A DNA stretch of 64,000 nt from NAK19 sp034434515. Its GTDB lineage: Bacteria; Chloroflexota; Anaerolineae; Anaerolineales; UBA4823. The notes below the pieces were generated by a model, which saw only the letters and a list, made by a program, of their open reading frames with translations, was not told the origin of the DNA and did not search any database. The DNA lies in NCBI GenBank assembly GCA_034434515.1, contig DAOTZA010000054.1:1-64000 (forward strand), written 5' to 3'. This document shows positions 50,851 to 61,023 of the stretch, one piece after another (within the stretch, counting starts at the first letter, position 1; each line of letters begins with the position of its first letter). The translations under genes were made by a program, and so were the position numbers.

Positions 50851-53794
50851 AGATAGAGAGTTTGATCAAGCGGCCCTTTTCATCCAGAGTCAAGCGGGCG
50901 TATTGGGTGTAAATCTGATCTTTGCGCCGTTCTTGACGGGTGAGGATAATAATCTTTCGCGAAGGTTTCGGTTTCCACTTTGCGGTTTCAGCGCTTGGTG
51001 ATGAAGCCTTGCCCTTCTGTTTTTGTTGGTCGCAAAGCGAACAGGTTTCAGGACAGGCGCGGCTGTCGCTCAATACCTCCACTTTGGAAAATTCCATCCC
51101 AGGCAAGTGTTTTTCGACCAGTTTTTTGACCATGCTTTCTAATTGAGGAGTTAGTTCCTCTGGATGCGGTTGAAAGGCGTGATCACAGGTTGAAACGAGA
51201 TTGGGAACGATGGAATTGGAATGGCGGACAACCTTTGGTGAGGATTTAACCGCCCTGACCTGGGCAAGTGGGTCGCCGTATAAAACAAAGGAAGTCAGGG
51301 TTTTCTGATCTTCCCCATCCAGGTAGCCGTAGGTCTTGCTGAGTTCTTGCGCCATGCTTAATTTTGCCTGACGCAAGCTTTCACCGGCTGGCAACCCTTG
51401 GCGAAGGTTTTTCCAAAATTCGTAAGCCAGGTAATCGGCGGCAATTAAGGGCGTACCATTCGACCCGTAGGAAGTGGAGGTAGAGCCAACGAAGGCGCGG
51501 CAACCTTTCTTAAGAAAGGCGAGAGCAATCGAGGTCGAAGAATCTTTTTCTAAAGTGTAAGCCCCAAAGCACGCTTCGCTAAAAATAATCTCCATGCCTG
51601 CTTCTGGATTAAGAAGAATATCTCCCGGTTGCAAGGCGACAGGATGATCGGCGGTCGCTACCAGATTTCCATTGCTTTCGGTGGGGTCACTCTGGCCGAA
51701 CCATTCTGGAGAGTCGGCCAGACCATGCAGGTTGAAATACCCTGCTGTGGCAGAGGGGAGGCTGATTTGTTCGGTTTTCGCAAGCGAGGGTTGTGATTCG
51801 ATGCGGAGGTTTATGGTCACATCTTCGAGCGTGTCGAATGCTTTTGTGTGCCGAACCAATCGCCGTTTTGCAGTTTCGGCGGAACTCATTTTCTTTACTA
51901 ACTGGGGAGAGATTAACATGGCTTGCGGATTGCCAATTTGACGAAAAACGGCAAAAGAGGCAAAGCGCCAGGCTGCCGCAGTGTAGCCAAAGGAGGAGAA
52001 ATTGCAGGTTGTGGGTTGAAACAACGAGAGCAGATATTGAACCCAACTCCAGAGTGGCGCCAGAGATTTCGCATAGCCTTTCACCTTTATTTTAGATTGG
52101 GTTGATCTCCGATAGGGGATGGTTAGATTTTCAAGCAGTGTCAACCAGTCTTCGGGGTGAAGAAGCGAGCAAGGTAATCTGCCTACCGGCCAATCCATCA
52201 CCAGATAATTCTCGTCGCGTGATCCGTACGGATTGTCACTAAACACCTCCACATCGCCATCTTCGAGTGGGTTAGGTAAACGGTGGAAGGGAATGATCTC
52301 ATGTGGCCCAACAATCAATACCGCCCCAATCATCTCCCCGTGTTTGGCAAGTAAGTTATCTAATTGTTGTAAGCCTCTCTTAATCGCCCAGGGATCGTTT
52401 TGGATGATTGGCTCGATCCGATAAGGTTCTTTCCGGGTCGACAGGGTGAAGCCTTCATCGACAAGATATAAAATGCCCCGCCATCCCTTGCTGGTTTGAA
52501 TTGCGTCCAGCATCCGATGAACAGCATTCAGGATGTCATTGGCCTGTATTTCACCCAAATAGCGGCTTAATTGACTTCGATTGCTCACTGCAACATAGAC
52601 TGGTTGGCGTCCGTCAATCTGGGTGGAGTTCTGTTGCTTCAGCCTGGTGCCAATTTGATCGAACGCCTCCTGGATTTCACGCAGTTCCTTAGAAAGAGGG
52701 GGGATAACAACGACTGTGCTTGATTTCGGACTTGAGACCTGGTGAGATGGATGATCCTCTGCAGGCGGCAGGGTTTCGTTAGCTCTAAAGGATCGCCCGT
52801 TTGACTTTTCTGCGAGCGATACCTTTTTTGCATTTGCGTCGGACTCGGCTCTATTATCGATTGCCACGGTGGGAAGCACGGAAACCTGATAGGGAAGCTG
52901 ATTCCAACCCAGGATAGCAGCAATCCTGGCTGGCACTGCAAGGGTCAGTTGTTTTTCCAGCTTTTTGGGCCAGATTTCCAGAAAGGGATGGGTGGGTTGC
53001 CAGAAGCGGAGGGCGACCTGGGCTGTCAAGTCGCGGGCAGCCAGACTGTGTAGAAGGGCAACGGCTTGCTCGTTTTCGCCGTTTTCCAAATAGATTTCCA
53101 CAGCTACGTATCCGATATACAGGCAGTTTGGAAAGGCGCGCTGGTAATGTTCTACCAATTGCTTAAGGGCGGGCAAAGGGAGACTCCCCGCTCGGTAGCT
53201 CAGGACAAGGCTTTTCAGATGGGTGATAACGACCAATGGGTGATCGGCTTTTGCAGCCAATAGCTGCTTGAGCTGATTCTGAAGTTCCTGAAGCAAAGTT
53301 TGATCGGACTTCGTTTCTGCGTGAGCCAGGCTTTTGCGCAGCGGATAAATTTCTTCACCCCAGCGCATCTCCAGACGGGTGTAGGGGCGTTTCATGGTCG
53401 GTGCGTCATACCCCTCTAAGGCAATTAACCACTCCTGGTAATCCGACAGGGTGTAAGCCGATTTAAATGCCAGGGACGAGGTGTTTTTGGATCGATTTTG
53501 GATGAGCAGTCTTTCGATTTCCAGGCGTGTTTGTAATGCTTCGAGATATTCTGGGTCTTGTTGGATAACCTCGTCAAGGATGTTGGCTGCCAGCGTCCAG
53601 TGTCCTGCTTTTGCCCGCGCCTCGCCATACCAGTAGCGCATGGGCAAATCCCCAGGAAAATCGGTCAACCAATCAAGCGCTACCTGAGCGGCAAAGGAGA
53701 AGTCTTGAGCAGTATAGGCATGTTGAATTAACTGAAGATAGTCTTGTCTGGATAACTTGCGCCATGGGTGGAAACGAGAATCTGGATGGTTCAT
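50843..53794 (-). CDS. TPR plus clan-CD (gingipain C25/caspase-like) cysteine protease
   Basis: This 983-residue protein has no signal peptide. Residues 1-300 are TPR-like helices. From about 390 to 845 the sequence resembles peptidase C25: NPYGSRDENYLVMDWPVGRL at 521-540, catalytic His690 in NLHGLADSPEW and catalytic Cys742 in IIFSEACFGAYT. The HG and xxC pattern is that of clan CD. CHAT proteases are a close alternative. The C-terminal 100 residues hold a Cys cluster (CPETCSLC) and an end, ARLTLDEKGRLIKLSISR, resembling the 77-residue protein of the same operon. Its start overlaps the giant TPR stop (ATGA). Cytoplasmic location suggests a regulated internal protease. Confidence 0.8.
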   Translation of the reverse strand: MNHPDSRFHPWRKLSRQDYLQLIQHAYTAQDFSFAAQVALDWLTDFPGDLPMRYWYGEARAKAGHWTLAANILDEVIQQDPEYLEALQTRLEIERLLIQNRSKNTSSLAFKSAYTLSDYQEWLIALEGYDAPTMKRPYTRLEMRWGEEIYPLRKSLAHAETKSDQTLLQELQNQLKQLLAAKADHPLVVITHLKSLVLSYRAGSLPLPALKQLVEHYQRAFPNCLYIGYVAVEIYLENGENEQAVALLHSLAARDLTAQVALRFWQPTHPFLEIWPKKLEKQLTLAVPARIAAILGWNQLPYQVSVLPTVAIDNRAESDANAKKVSLAEKSNGRSFRANETLPPAEDHPSHQVSSPKSSTVVVIPPLSKELREIQEAFDQIGTRLKQQNSTQIDGRQPVYVAVSNRSQLSRYLGEIQANDILNAVHRMLDAIQTSKGWRGILYLVDEGFTLSTRKEPYRIEPIIQNDPWAIKRGLQQLDNLLAKHGEMIGAVLIVGPHEIIPFHRLPNPLEDGDVEVFSDNPYGSRDENYLVMDWPVGRLPCSLLHPEDWLTLLENLTIPYRRSTQSKIKVKGYAKSLAPLWSWVQYLLSLFQPTTCNFSSFGYTAAAWRFASFAVFRQIGNPQAMLISPQLVKKMSSAETAKRRLVRHTKAFDTLEDVTINLRIESQPSLAKTEQISLPSATAGYFNLHGLADSPEWFGQSDPTESNGNLVATADHPVALQPGDILLNPEAGMEIIFSEACFGAYTLEKDSSTSIALAFLKKGCRAFVGSTSTSYGSNGTPLIAADYLAYEFWKNLRQGLPAGESLRQAKLSMAQELSKTYGYLDGEDQKTLTSFVLYGDPLAQVRAVKSSPKVVRHSNSIVPNLVSTCDHAFQPHPEELTPQLESMVKKLVEKHLPGMEFSKVEVLSDSRACPETCSLCDQQKQKGKASSPSAETAKWKPKPSRKIIILTRQERRKDQIYTQYARLTLDEKGRLIKLSISR

Positions 53795-56700
53795 AGATTG
53801 TTCTTCTCTTTTGTCCTTTGGGTATGGATGAGATTCAGAGCGATCACTGCCCCGAGTTGTCGCTGGATGGCAAGGTTATTGGGTTCTAATCGGGCTGCTT
53901 GGCGAAGCATTTGCTCTGCATTGGGATAATCCTTTAATTCCTTATAGAGAACACCTGCTTTGAAATACGCCTGAGAGTTCTCTGCGTTTAGGTTCAAACA
54001 GCGTTGATATATGGTGAGAGCTCGCTCGCTTTCCCCGCGAGAGAGGTAAATATCGGCTAGGGAAAGATAAGCGGTTTCATCGTTGGGCAAAAGGTTTATG
54101 GCTTCATTCAAATGATAAACTGCCTGATCTAAATGCCCGCTACGGTAGAAAAGCTCTCCCAGAAGGCGATGGCTGAACGCATGGTCTTCTAAAGAGACTG
54201 GCGAAGTGCTTTGGTGACATTGACGTAAAGCGCTTTGGGCAGCGCTGATGGCTGGTTCGACTTCGCCTGATTCAGCCAGGAGCTTAGCTTGATGAAGGAG
54301 AAGGATAGCCGATTGAGGAAAGGCTTCTAGCAGGGTGTTGATTTCGGATAGCGCAGCTTTCGCGCCCTTCCAATCGTGCAAGATCGCAATCCGTTCCAGG
54401 TGAAGGTTGAGAAATTCAGCTTTGAGTGGAATGGTTTGTTCCAGAACCCGCAGGGCGTCATCGGTTTTTCCTGCGGCATGTAAGGCTCGGGCGAATAGAC
54501 TCCAGATTAGGGGGTTTTCCGCAGGTTGTTCCAATGCCTGTTCGGCTAATTGGAGAGCTGTGGCTGCATCTCCCATTTTCAGGGCGATTTCTCCGCGCAG
54601 CATCAGGTAATCGACCTCCAGGGGATTTTTCTCCATGGCGCTCTGAGCATATTGAGCAGCGAGTTCAAGCTGCTGACTTTGTAGATAGGCTTTCGCCAGC
54701 CAGCACTCTATCTGGGGATTGTCCTCATCGAGAGCGATGGCACTTTCTAGAATCTGGACTGCCGAGTCATTTTTTTGAATTGCCAGATAGAGTTCGGCAA
54801 GTCGCAAATAGACTTCCAGGGATGGTCTGTTGTCCTGAAGCGCTTGCTCCAGATGAGCAATAGCTTTCAAGAGGCTTGCCTGATTGGAGGTGTCAAGGGC
54901 GGCAAGCTGAGCAGCCAAGATATGCCAGTTTGCCTCGTCAGGGTAATATTCTAAAGAGCTCTCTACTGCCTGCAGCGCACTCGACTGTTTGCTGGCTAAA
55001 CCTTCACGGTTAGAAGCAGAGTTATGAATAAGCGCTTGCGCATAAGCTACCCCTACCAGAGCAAGAAAGTGTTGGGATGAAAGTATCCAATGATTCCTGG
55101 GTAAGGATTGGATTATATTCCGCGGCACTTGGGTGAGAAGATTTTCGAGCAGAGAAGCAGCCTGTTGCGGTTGGGAGTTAAGCATCGAGAGCGCAGCGCA
55201 GAATTGCACCAGAGGATGGGTTTGAAAAGGCGAGGCAATAGCAATTCGCTGTTTCAGATTTGCTTGTGGAGCGTTCAAAAGATACGCTCCAAGAATCTCC
55301 ACCGATAATTGCTCTTTGCTGACCTCCAAATTCTCCTCGAGCGGTGTGGAGAAAGCGAGCTGACCGCGATAAAGCCAATCCCTCAACTGCCCGTTATCTG
55401 TGATAAGCGCTTTGGGGAGGTGACCGAAGTGCTGTTGCAGGAGTTGGGCAGAAGCTTCGAAGTCTGTTTTCGCGTCTTTCTCCAGGGCAATATTGCCAGG
55501 GGCATTGGTTTCAATTCCCAGGCGTTGGCAAATCTGTTGATATTCTGCCCGCAGCACTAGGACTCTCACTCTTTCCCAATGGGCGCGTATCCCTTCAGGT
55601 TCTAAACGGAGTGCCTTATTGAGTAACTCACAGGCGAGATTCCACTGACCTGAGCGTTGGGCGACGGCAGAGATTGTGTACAGTGTCTCGATGCGACGGG
55701 AAAGATCAAGAAGCCTGACAATGGCGGGATGGAAGGCTGAGAGGGAGGGCATTGGTTCTGCAATCGCTGTCAGGACAGTTTCAAACAAGATTTTCGCCCC
55801 TCTTAAGTCGCCCTGATTGAGTTTTGCCAGACTCATCAGAGCAATCAATCGGTAATGATCGGGGTTTTTATTACAAAGGTCAAACAAGAGGCTTTGACAA
55901 TCCTCACCGCGACGGAGAGCAGCTTCGATCCAGTCGCAGAAGAATTCGATAGCCTCGTTTTTAGCATGGCTAAAGTCAGCTATAACCTTTTTCATGCCCT
56001 CATCGAGCCAGAAGTCTGCCAGTTGTTGCTCAGCGCGACTGCGGTAAGTGCGGCTGAGTTCGGTCAGGGTGGTCAGGAAAACCTCCTGACTCATTGTGGC
56101 GTTAGTATTCTCGTCGCAGGTCGTCAGATCAGCCAGGAGTTGATTCAAAATTTCGATGGCTTTTTCGCTCTCACCGATCCAGCGCGAGAACAGGCCGTAC
56201 AGAAGTCTCAGTTCTATTGAAGCAGGGTTTCGTTTGAGGTGATGTTCGAAGCGGTTGATGAGCTCGAGAAGGCTTTGATCCTCAAAGGCAAACTGAAAAG
56301 GGTACGGGTTTGCCTCGAACCAGGCAGAAAGATAATCGAAGAACAAGCGTAGGTCATCAGGACGGAAGGCCATCGCTTGCTTGAGGGTTTTTTCCAGTTC
56401 AGAATAGCGTTGATTTTGGCGATAAAGGTCTGCAATGATCTGGTAAATCTCGTTGAGTTTTTGAGGGTCTTCTGGTGAGGTGGTTTGGATAAGACTCAGG
56501 CTTCGTTCATAACAGGACAGGGCAGCCTGTTGCTCACCGAGTAAGGACAGATATTGAGCAGCCTTGATCAGCTCGGTGTCTGAAGAGAGCATTGCAACGT
56601 CGCTATCGTCCTCGGGAACGAAACGAAGCAGGATTTCTTTTGCCTGCGATTGATCGCCGATCTGATAAAGCGCTTCAGCCAACGCCAGTTGCAGATCGCG

Positions 56701-59556
56701 TCGCTGGGGGTCTAGTTCAAGGGCTTGTTGGAGAGCCTCGATGGCAGAAGACAGAAATTCAAAGGCGTGGGAGGCATCCGATTGGGCTAACTGAATCAGA
56801 AATTGCGCATACCAGATCAGGGTTTCAATCCCACCGTCATCGAAGGAGCGGACGATCTGCGCTGCCTGTGCTGCTTCCTGGAAAAGCCCCAGATGACGAT
56901 ATGTCTCCGCAAGCGCTTTTTGGGTGAGCGGATTTTGCAGGTCACATTCGAGCAGGGCGGCTAAAGCCAGTTCATACTCCGCAGCCTGAAGGGCGGTTTG
57001 GCTCATCTCGAAAGCCAATTGGGTTCGACGCGGTTGTTGTCGGGCTTGAGGAAGACGCAGGATTTGATCATAAAGCTTCAGAGCATCCTCAGGGCGGTCT
57101 TTTCTACCCAGCGCTTTTGCCAGCAAGGTTAACGCTTCAAAATGCTCGGGTTGACTTTCCAGCACACCCTGCAGGAGCTGAATAACTTCATCCAAGCTGG
57201 CGAGGTTATCCTCCTTCAAAGCACAGGTAGCAAAATCGACCACCGCTTGGGGATTAAGGATTTTAGATAAAAGTACCGATCTCAAAAGTTGCCCTGCTGC
57301 GTGATGTTTCCCTTCAGCCATATTCAGACGGGCAAGCTGATGAGCAATGCCGGTATTGGCTGGGTAATCCTGAGTTGCCTTTTCCAAGACCTGACGGGCT
57401 TGTTCGTGATGACCGAGGGCTTGGAGCGTTTCTCCTAACCTGGCAATCAAAGTCCCGTACCACTGGTCGAAGGTGATGGCGGGGTTCCCCCAATCGGCGT
57501 TAAAGCGCAGATTGATCGTTTCAATAAAAGGTACTGGACTTGTATCATCTACAAGAAATTGGTGAACAGAAAAATCAATTGAAAAGGGTTTGTAACTTGC
57601 CATTGCCTCGGCTGCAGCTTTGAGGGGGGGCAAAGCCAGACTGGGTTGTCCCAGCTCCAAATAAAGCTCTCCCAGGGCAGACAGGATGAAAGGATTCCTG
57701 GGAAGAGTTTGATCAGCGGCGGTGAGGATATCCAACGCTTCCTGCGGATCATCGTTCATTTTCAACGTACGTGCGTATGCAAGCCAGACATACGCTTCCG
57801 AGGGGGAGAACTCAATGGCTTGTTGATGAATCTCAATCCTTTGAGCGAGATTTCGATCCGCCTGTGTTTCTGCCAGGAAACTTAAGAAAATGCCATCCTG
57901 TGGTGACCTTTCAAGTTTTCGCTTGCACAGCTCCACGACCAGCCCTTCTTGACCCGCAAAACGAGCACTCGCCAGCATTTCATAATGCGGAAGCATAGCA
58001 TCTGCACTCCATAATTGAGAATCGGCAGAGCTGGATGAGAGGGTTTGCCAGATGTGAAGCGCCTCTTCCCACTCGTGGTTGGCTGCATGGCTTTGGGCGA
58101 GCAATGGTTTCAGCACCGCCTGGTCACTGAACATTCCTTCCAGCAAATGAAGGAGATTCAAAGCGGGTTCGTGATGACCCTGGGTGTGCAGAAGGACTGC
58201 CATCAGGACGAGCAAGGAAGAATGATTGGGTTTTTGGCGCAAGAGCAGAGAAACCGTTTGTTGTGCCAGAGGATACATGCCTCGCTGGATAAAGATTTGA
58301 CTGATGAGCGCCAGGAAATATTGATAAATTTCCTGATCGCTCAAAAATGGATCAGAAGAGGCGAGGGATTCAACCTCATCCAGCATGTTCTGGGCGAGGG
58401 TGGCGAGATGGTTATCGCCTGGCGATAACGCTGGGTATTGCTCGGTTTGTGGAAGGAGACATCGCAAGCTGAAAGACAAGATGGCGCTCTTGGGCTCAAG
58501 CTGAGGTGGATTTACTTCGCTGTATGGAAATTGACGGGCTGAATTTGTGCACGCCTGGCGCAGGAGGTAGATGGCTATCAAGGTTTCTGATTCGGGTTGT
58601 AAACGCAAGGTGTTTTGCCAGTGCACCTCCGCTTCGCTCTCAGTAGAATTCATCTCTGAGATGATGGCTAATTTGGCTAACATTAGCGCCTGGGCCTGGG
58701 CAGTCATTTGGATGGATTGTGAGAGTTGTTGAGCTTTGAGGTCAGGTTCGCTCTGATCGAAGATTTTGATCGAGCGAGTTAATTGCCTGCCAAAGGTTTT
58801 GATTTGATTCAGGATACCCGCTTCGGTTATCAACCCTCCTTTTCGATTGGCAATGGAAGAAGATGTGGAAGATTTCATCTTTGGAAGGCTTTTCGCTAGG
58901 GCAGGCTGTAAGACAGCAAGGGATTCTAGAAGAAGTTCCTGTTCGCCTGGCGATAATGAGTGTAAGAGTAAGCGGATGAGCTCGGCATGCACCGAGAAAG
59001 GGGCGGGATTGCTGAGAATGACTTTCAGGAGACGCTGAATTGCTTTTGTGTCTTCGCCTTCCTCGAATTGAGCAGGCAAAAGCGCTTGCAAATACTCAAT
59101 CTGGTCGGGGATGATTCCAAATAAGCAAACCAGCGCGGTGAGAGGAGTATCTTCCAGAGTGTCAGTCCAATCATTCCATGAGCCCGTAGAATGTCGTTTC
59201 TGGCGTAAATTCAAGGCTAATAAGGCGGCATCGCTCAGGGTTTGTAAGGGAACGTTCTCAATGGACTCGACCAGCTCGCGGAAGGGTGCTTCGACAGGGA
59301 TCAGAGGCAAAAGGCGCAATTCTTGAGGTGTGCGCGGATATTTCAGGGCTTTGAGCGCCAAAGCGGCTGGAGCACAGTCATCTGGCTGTTGGATCAATTC
59401 CGATAGGTCGGTAACGCCAAAAACCTGCTCGAAATTACACAGGCTCTCCCAAATCAGGTCATCCATGCGCAGAGCCGGAAGAACCCACTGCCAGCTTGAA
59501 GGCGGCAGCAATTGCTTGATTTGGCGGATGAGGGGAGGATAAACCTGTTCCAACAT
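53791..59556 (-). CDS. Giant TPR scaffold protein
   Basis: This protein of about 1,920 residues is almost entirely tetratricopeptide repeats (typical: HLDQAVYHLNEAINLLPNDE). The N-terminal 240 residues are helical but not clearly TPR. There is no signal peptide, membrane segment or catalytic motif. I chose ATG 59556, 4 bases after the preceding stop; an in-frame TTG at 59583 would add 9 residues. It is cotranscribed with the protease, whose start overlaps its stop. It resembles scaffolds that partner caspase-like proteases. A copy of the dispersed 29-base repeat lies in frame at residues 514-524. Confidence 0.88.
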   Translation of the reverse strand: MLEQVYPPLIRQIKQLLPPSSWQWVLPALRMDDLIWESLCNFEQVFGVTDLSELIQQPDDCAPAALALKALKYPRTPQELRLLPLIPVEAPFRELVESIENVPLQTLSDAALLALNLRQKRHSTGSWNDWTDTLEDTPLTALVCLFGIIPDQIEYLQALLPAQFEEGEDTKAIQRLLKVILSNPAPFSVHAELIRLLLHSLSPGEQELLLESLAVLQPALAKSLPKMKSSTSSSIANRKGGLITEAGILNQIKTFGRQLTRSIKIFDQSEPDLKAQQLSQSIQMTAQAQALMLAKLAIISEMNSTESEAEVHWQNTLRLQPESETLIAIYLLRQACTNSARQFPYSEVNPPQLEPKSAILSFSLRCLLPQTEQYPALSPGDNHLATLAQNMLDEVESLASSDPFLSDQEIYQYFLALISQIFIQRGMYPLAQQTVSLLLRQKPNHSSLLVLMAVLLHTQGHHEPALNLLHLLEGMFSDQAVLKPLLAQSHAANHEWEEALHIWQTLSSSSADSQLWSADAMLPHYEMLASARFAGQEGLVVELCKRKLERSPQDGIFLSFLAETQADRNLAQRIEIHQQAIEFSPSEAYVWLAYARTLKMNDDPQEALDILTAADQTLPRNPFILSALGELYLELGQPSLALPPLKAAAEAMASYKPFSIDFSVHQFLVDDTSPVPFIETINLRFNADWGNPAITFDQWYGTLIARLGETLQALGHHEQARQVLEKATQDYPANTGIAHQLARLNMAEGKHHAAGQLLRSVLLSKILNPQAVVDFATCALKEDNLASLDEVIQLLQGVLESQPEHFEALTLLAKALGRKDRPEDALKLYDQILRLPQARQQPRRTQLAFEMSQTALQAAEYELALAALLECDLQNPLTQKALAETYRHLGLFQEAAQAAQIVRSFDDGGIETLIWYAQFLIQLAQSDASHAFEFLSSAIEALQQALELDPQRRDLQLALAEALYQIGDQSQAKEILLRFVPEDDSDVAMLSSDTELIKAAQYLSLLGEQQAALSCYERSLSLIQTTSPEDPQKLNEIYQIIADLYRQNQRYSELEKTLKQAMAFRPDDLRLFFDYLSAWFEANPYPFQFAFEDQSLLELINRFEHHLKRNPASIELRLLYGLFSRWIGESEKAIEILNQLLADLTTCDENTNATMSQEVFLTTLTELSRTYRSRAEQQLADFWLDEGMKKVIADFSHAKNEAIEFFCDWIEAALRRGEDCQSLLFDLCNKNPDHYRLIALMSLAKLNQGDLRGAKILFETVLTAIAEPMPSLSAFHPAIVRLLDLSRRIETLYTISAVAQRSGQWNLACELLNKALRLEPEGIRAHWERVRVLVLRAEYQQICQRLGIETNAPGNIALEKDAKTDFEASAQLLQQHFGHLPKALITDNGQLRDWLYRGQLAFSTPLEENLEVSKEQLSVEILGAYLLNAPQANLKQRIAIASPFQTHPLVQFCAALSMLNSQPQQAASLLENLLTQVPRNIIQSLPRNHWILSSQHFLALVGVAYAQALIHNSASNREGLASKQSSALQAVESSLEYYPDEANWHILAAQLAALDTSNQASLLKAIAHLEQALQDNRPSLEVYLRLAELYLAIQKNDSAVQILESAIALDEDNPQIECWLAKAYLQSQQLELAAQYAQSAMEKNPLEVDYLMLRGEIALKMGDAATALQLAEQALEQPAENPLIWSLFARALHAAGKTDDALRVLEQTIPLKAEFLNLHLERIAILHDWKGAKAALSEINTLLEAFPQSAILLLHQAKLLAESGEVEPAISAAQSALRQCHQSTSPVSLEDHAFSHRLLGELFYRSGHLDQAVYHLNEAINLLPNDETAYLSLADIYLSRGESERALTIYQRCLNLNAENSQAYFKAGVLYKELKDYPNAEQMLRQAARLEPNNLAIQRQLGAVIALNLIHTQRTKEKNNL
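57986..58014. repeat. Single copy of the dispersed palindromic repeat inside the giant TPR gene
   Basis: The 29 bases match the array consensus at about 24 positions and keep the palindrome (TGCGGAAGC paired with GCATCTGCA, one mismatch, one G-T pair). It is read in frame and encodes part of LWSADAMLPHYE in a TPR linker, about residues 514-524. Confidence 0.65.
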
Positions 59557-59560
59557 CAGA

Positions 59561-59887
59561 TTACCGAAGCATCTGATAGGCAATAAAGGCTGCCGTGCTG
59601 ATCAGGACGAAACCAACCAAAATCAAGGTGAAACCCAACCCAGCCGTGCTGCGAATTAAGTCGTTGATGGCGTTCAACAAGGTGGAAGCCTGACCGACCA
59701 AACCGGCGATCTCCTCGGCGATCCCTTTTTGAACCAGGCGGCTGGTTTGGGCTGCCAGAGCTTTCAATTCGCTGCTGTAGGCGCGATTGACCAATATGAT
59801 CATGCCTGCCAGAATGGAAAGGCTACCAAAGGTGAATAAGGTTATTACAATGAGAATTAACAGATTGAAAGGTGTTACCAGAGACAT
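59561..59887 (-). CDS. Small two-helix membrane protein of the FtsZ-protease operon
   Basis: This 108-residue protein has a membrane helix near each end (about 5-33 and 82-105) and a helical middle with LKALAAQTSRLVQKGIAEEIAGLVGQASTLLNAIN. This layout recalls chemoreceptor-like or scaffold coiled coils. I use the ATG at 59887; the frame is open to 59944 but that segment looks unlike a protein start. The stop lies 4 bases before the giant TPR gene. It may anchor the complex to the membrane. No known family. Confidence 0.75.
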   Translation of the reverse strand: MSLVTPFNLLILIVITLFTFGSLSILAGMIILVNRAYSSELKALAAQTSRLVQKGIAEEIAGLVGQASTLLNAINDLIRSTAGLGFTLILVGFVLISTAAFIAYQMLR

Positions 59888-60013
59888 ATCCTGCACTCCC
59901 GAACATGGAAACCGATGGCAATTACTCTGGTTTGAGTGATGCAAGAACTATGCCGAGGCTGTCTTTTGGATGGCGTGCCCAGGGTGTGAAAATTCGTCAG
60001 AGCGTTCCCTAGT

Positions 60014-60718
60014 TCAAGGTGCGATGGTTGGAAATTCACACTGAAGATAGGGTTGTGCGGAGAGGCGAAATTGCCAGAGATCCAGAGATGCCTCCAGGTC
60101 GAAATTGGCAATCATATGGTTTGGGATGAAGCGTTTTAATTCTGAGAGCATTTCAGGTTGAGCAGGCAGGTTTTGGCACATCGCCTTCAAGACAGAGAGA
60201 GAGGAGAGAGTTTTCTGGTCAGGGGGTGAGTCAATCTGCACTGCCATCTGTTCTTTTACCCGATTATCGATCACCAGGAACGCATTCCACAGCAGGTTTC
60301 TTTTTTCGATGGCTCTCACAAAACGTTTGTTCAAATTGTTGTCATCCAATTGGAACGTTGAAATAAGGTCCTCGGCCGGGGTGTTTTCTTGGAATATAGG
60401 CAAGAGAATCAGGCGAGTCGAATCTCCTGGATGAATTAACAACCAGGCGCTGGTCAGGGTGGTTTCTTGAGCGCTCAGGTCATCGACAAAAAGGAGTAAG
60501 AAATTGGTTTGGGCAAGCTCGCTATGGTTTGCCTGATTTTTTGATTTCTGTACCTGAACTGGCAAAGGATATTTTATCTCTGCGACTATTGGCGAAAAGA
60601 AAAAAGCGGAATATCCCTTTTGGTGGTTGAGCGGAGAGATTTGACGACCAGTCCAAAAGCCAATTGGGAAAAACAGGGAGAAGAGAATGAGATAAGAAAA
60701 CCAGGAAGGATGCTTCAT
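60014..60718 (-). CDS. Membrane-anchored protein, possible divergent LCP-like domain
   Basis: This 234-residue protein has an N-terminal anchor (about 5-24, FSYLILFSLFFPIGFW), then a domain probably outside the cell. The pattern NFLLLFVDD, WLLIHPGDSTRLILLPI and NAFLVIDNRV recalls the first strands of LytR-CpsA-Psr proteins. The conserved arginines are not evident, so this is only a fold-level guess. It lies 20 bases after the preceding gene; 126 bases without other features separate it from the next. Confidence 0.65.
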   Translation of the reverse strand: MKHPSWFSYLILFSLFFPIGFWTGRQISPLNHQKGYSAFFFSPIVAEIKYPLPVQVQKSKNQANHSELAQTNFLLLFVDDLSAQETTLTSAWLLIHPGDSTRLILLPIFQENTPAEDLISTFQLDDNNLNKRFVRAIEKRNLLWNAFLVIDNRVKEQMAVQIDSPPDQKTLSSLSVLKAMCQNLPAQPEMLSELKRFIPNHMIANFDLEASLDLWQFRLSAQPYLQCEFPTIAP

Positions 60719-60738
60719 TTTTTAAATTCAACGCCTTC

Positions 60739-61023
60739 TTAGAAAAAATGTCCGACAAAAAACCCGATTAACACGCCACTCAGGAGGCTTAGAGCTGAAA
60801 ACAGGGCATACCCCAGCCAGTGTGAAAGTTTTCGACCAGCAAGGGGCTGGTTCTGCCATGCATCTGAAGTTTGTTGGCGTCTTTGAAGAGTCGTGGCAAG
60901 ATGGATAAAGGAATGCCAAAATAGGATCTCTGCCCACTCCACGATTTCCTTGACTTGTCTGGCAAAGAATAGTGGACAAGGCTCACTTTGAAGAGGAAAT
61001 TTTAAGGATTTTGCCTTGTTCAT
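60739..61023 (-). CDS. Small tail-anchored membrane protein
   Basis: This 94-residue protein has a C-terminal membrane helix (SHWLGYALFSALSLLSGVLIGFFVGHFF, with the last 25 residues hydrophobic) and a soluble helical N-terminal part (QVKEIVEWAEILFWHSFIHLA). Its ATG lies 41 bases inside the preceding gene; a GTG at the residue in EIVEW is an alternative with AAGGA upstream and would avoid the overlap. No family recognised. Confidence 0.6.
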   Translation of the reverse strand: MNKAKSLKFPLQSEPCPLFFARQVKEIVEWAEILFWHSFIHLATTLQRRQQTSDAWQNQPLAGRKLSHWLGYALFSALSLLSGVLIGFFVGHFF

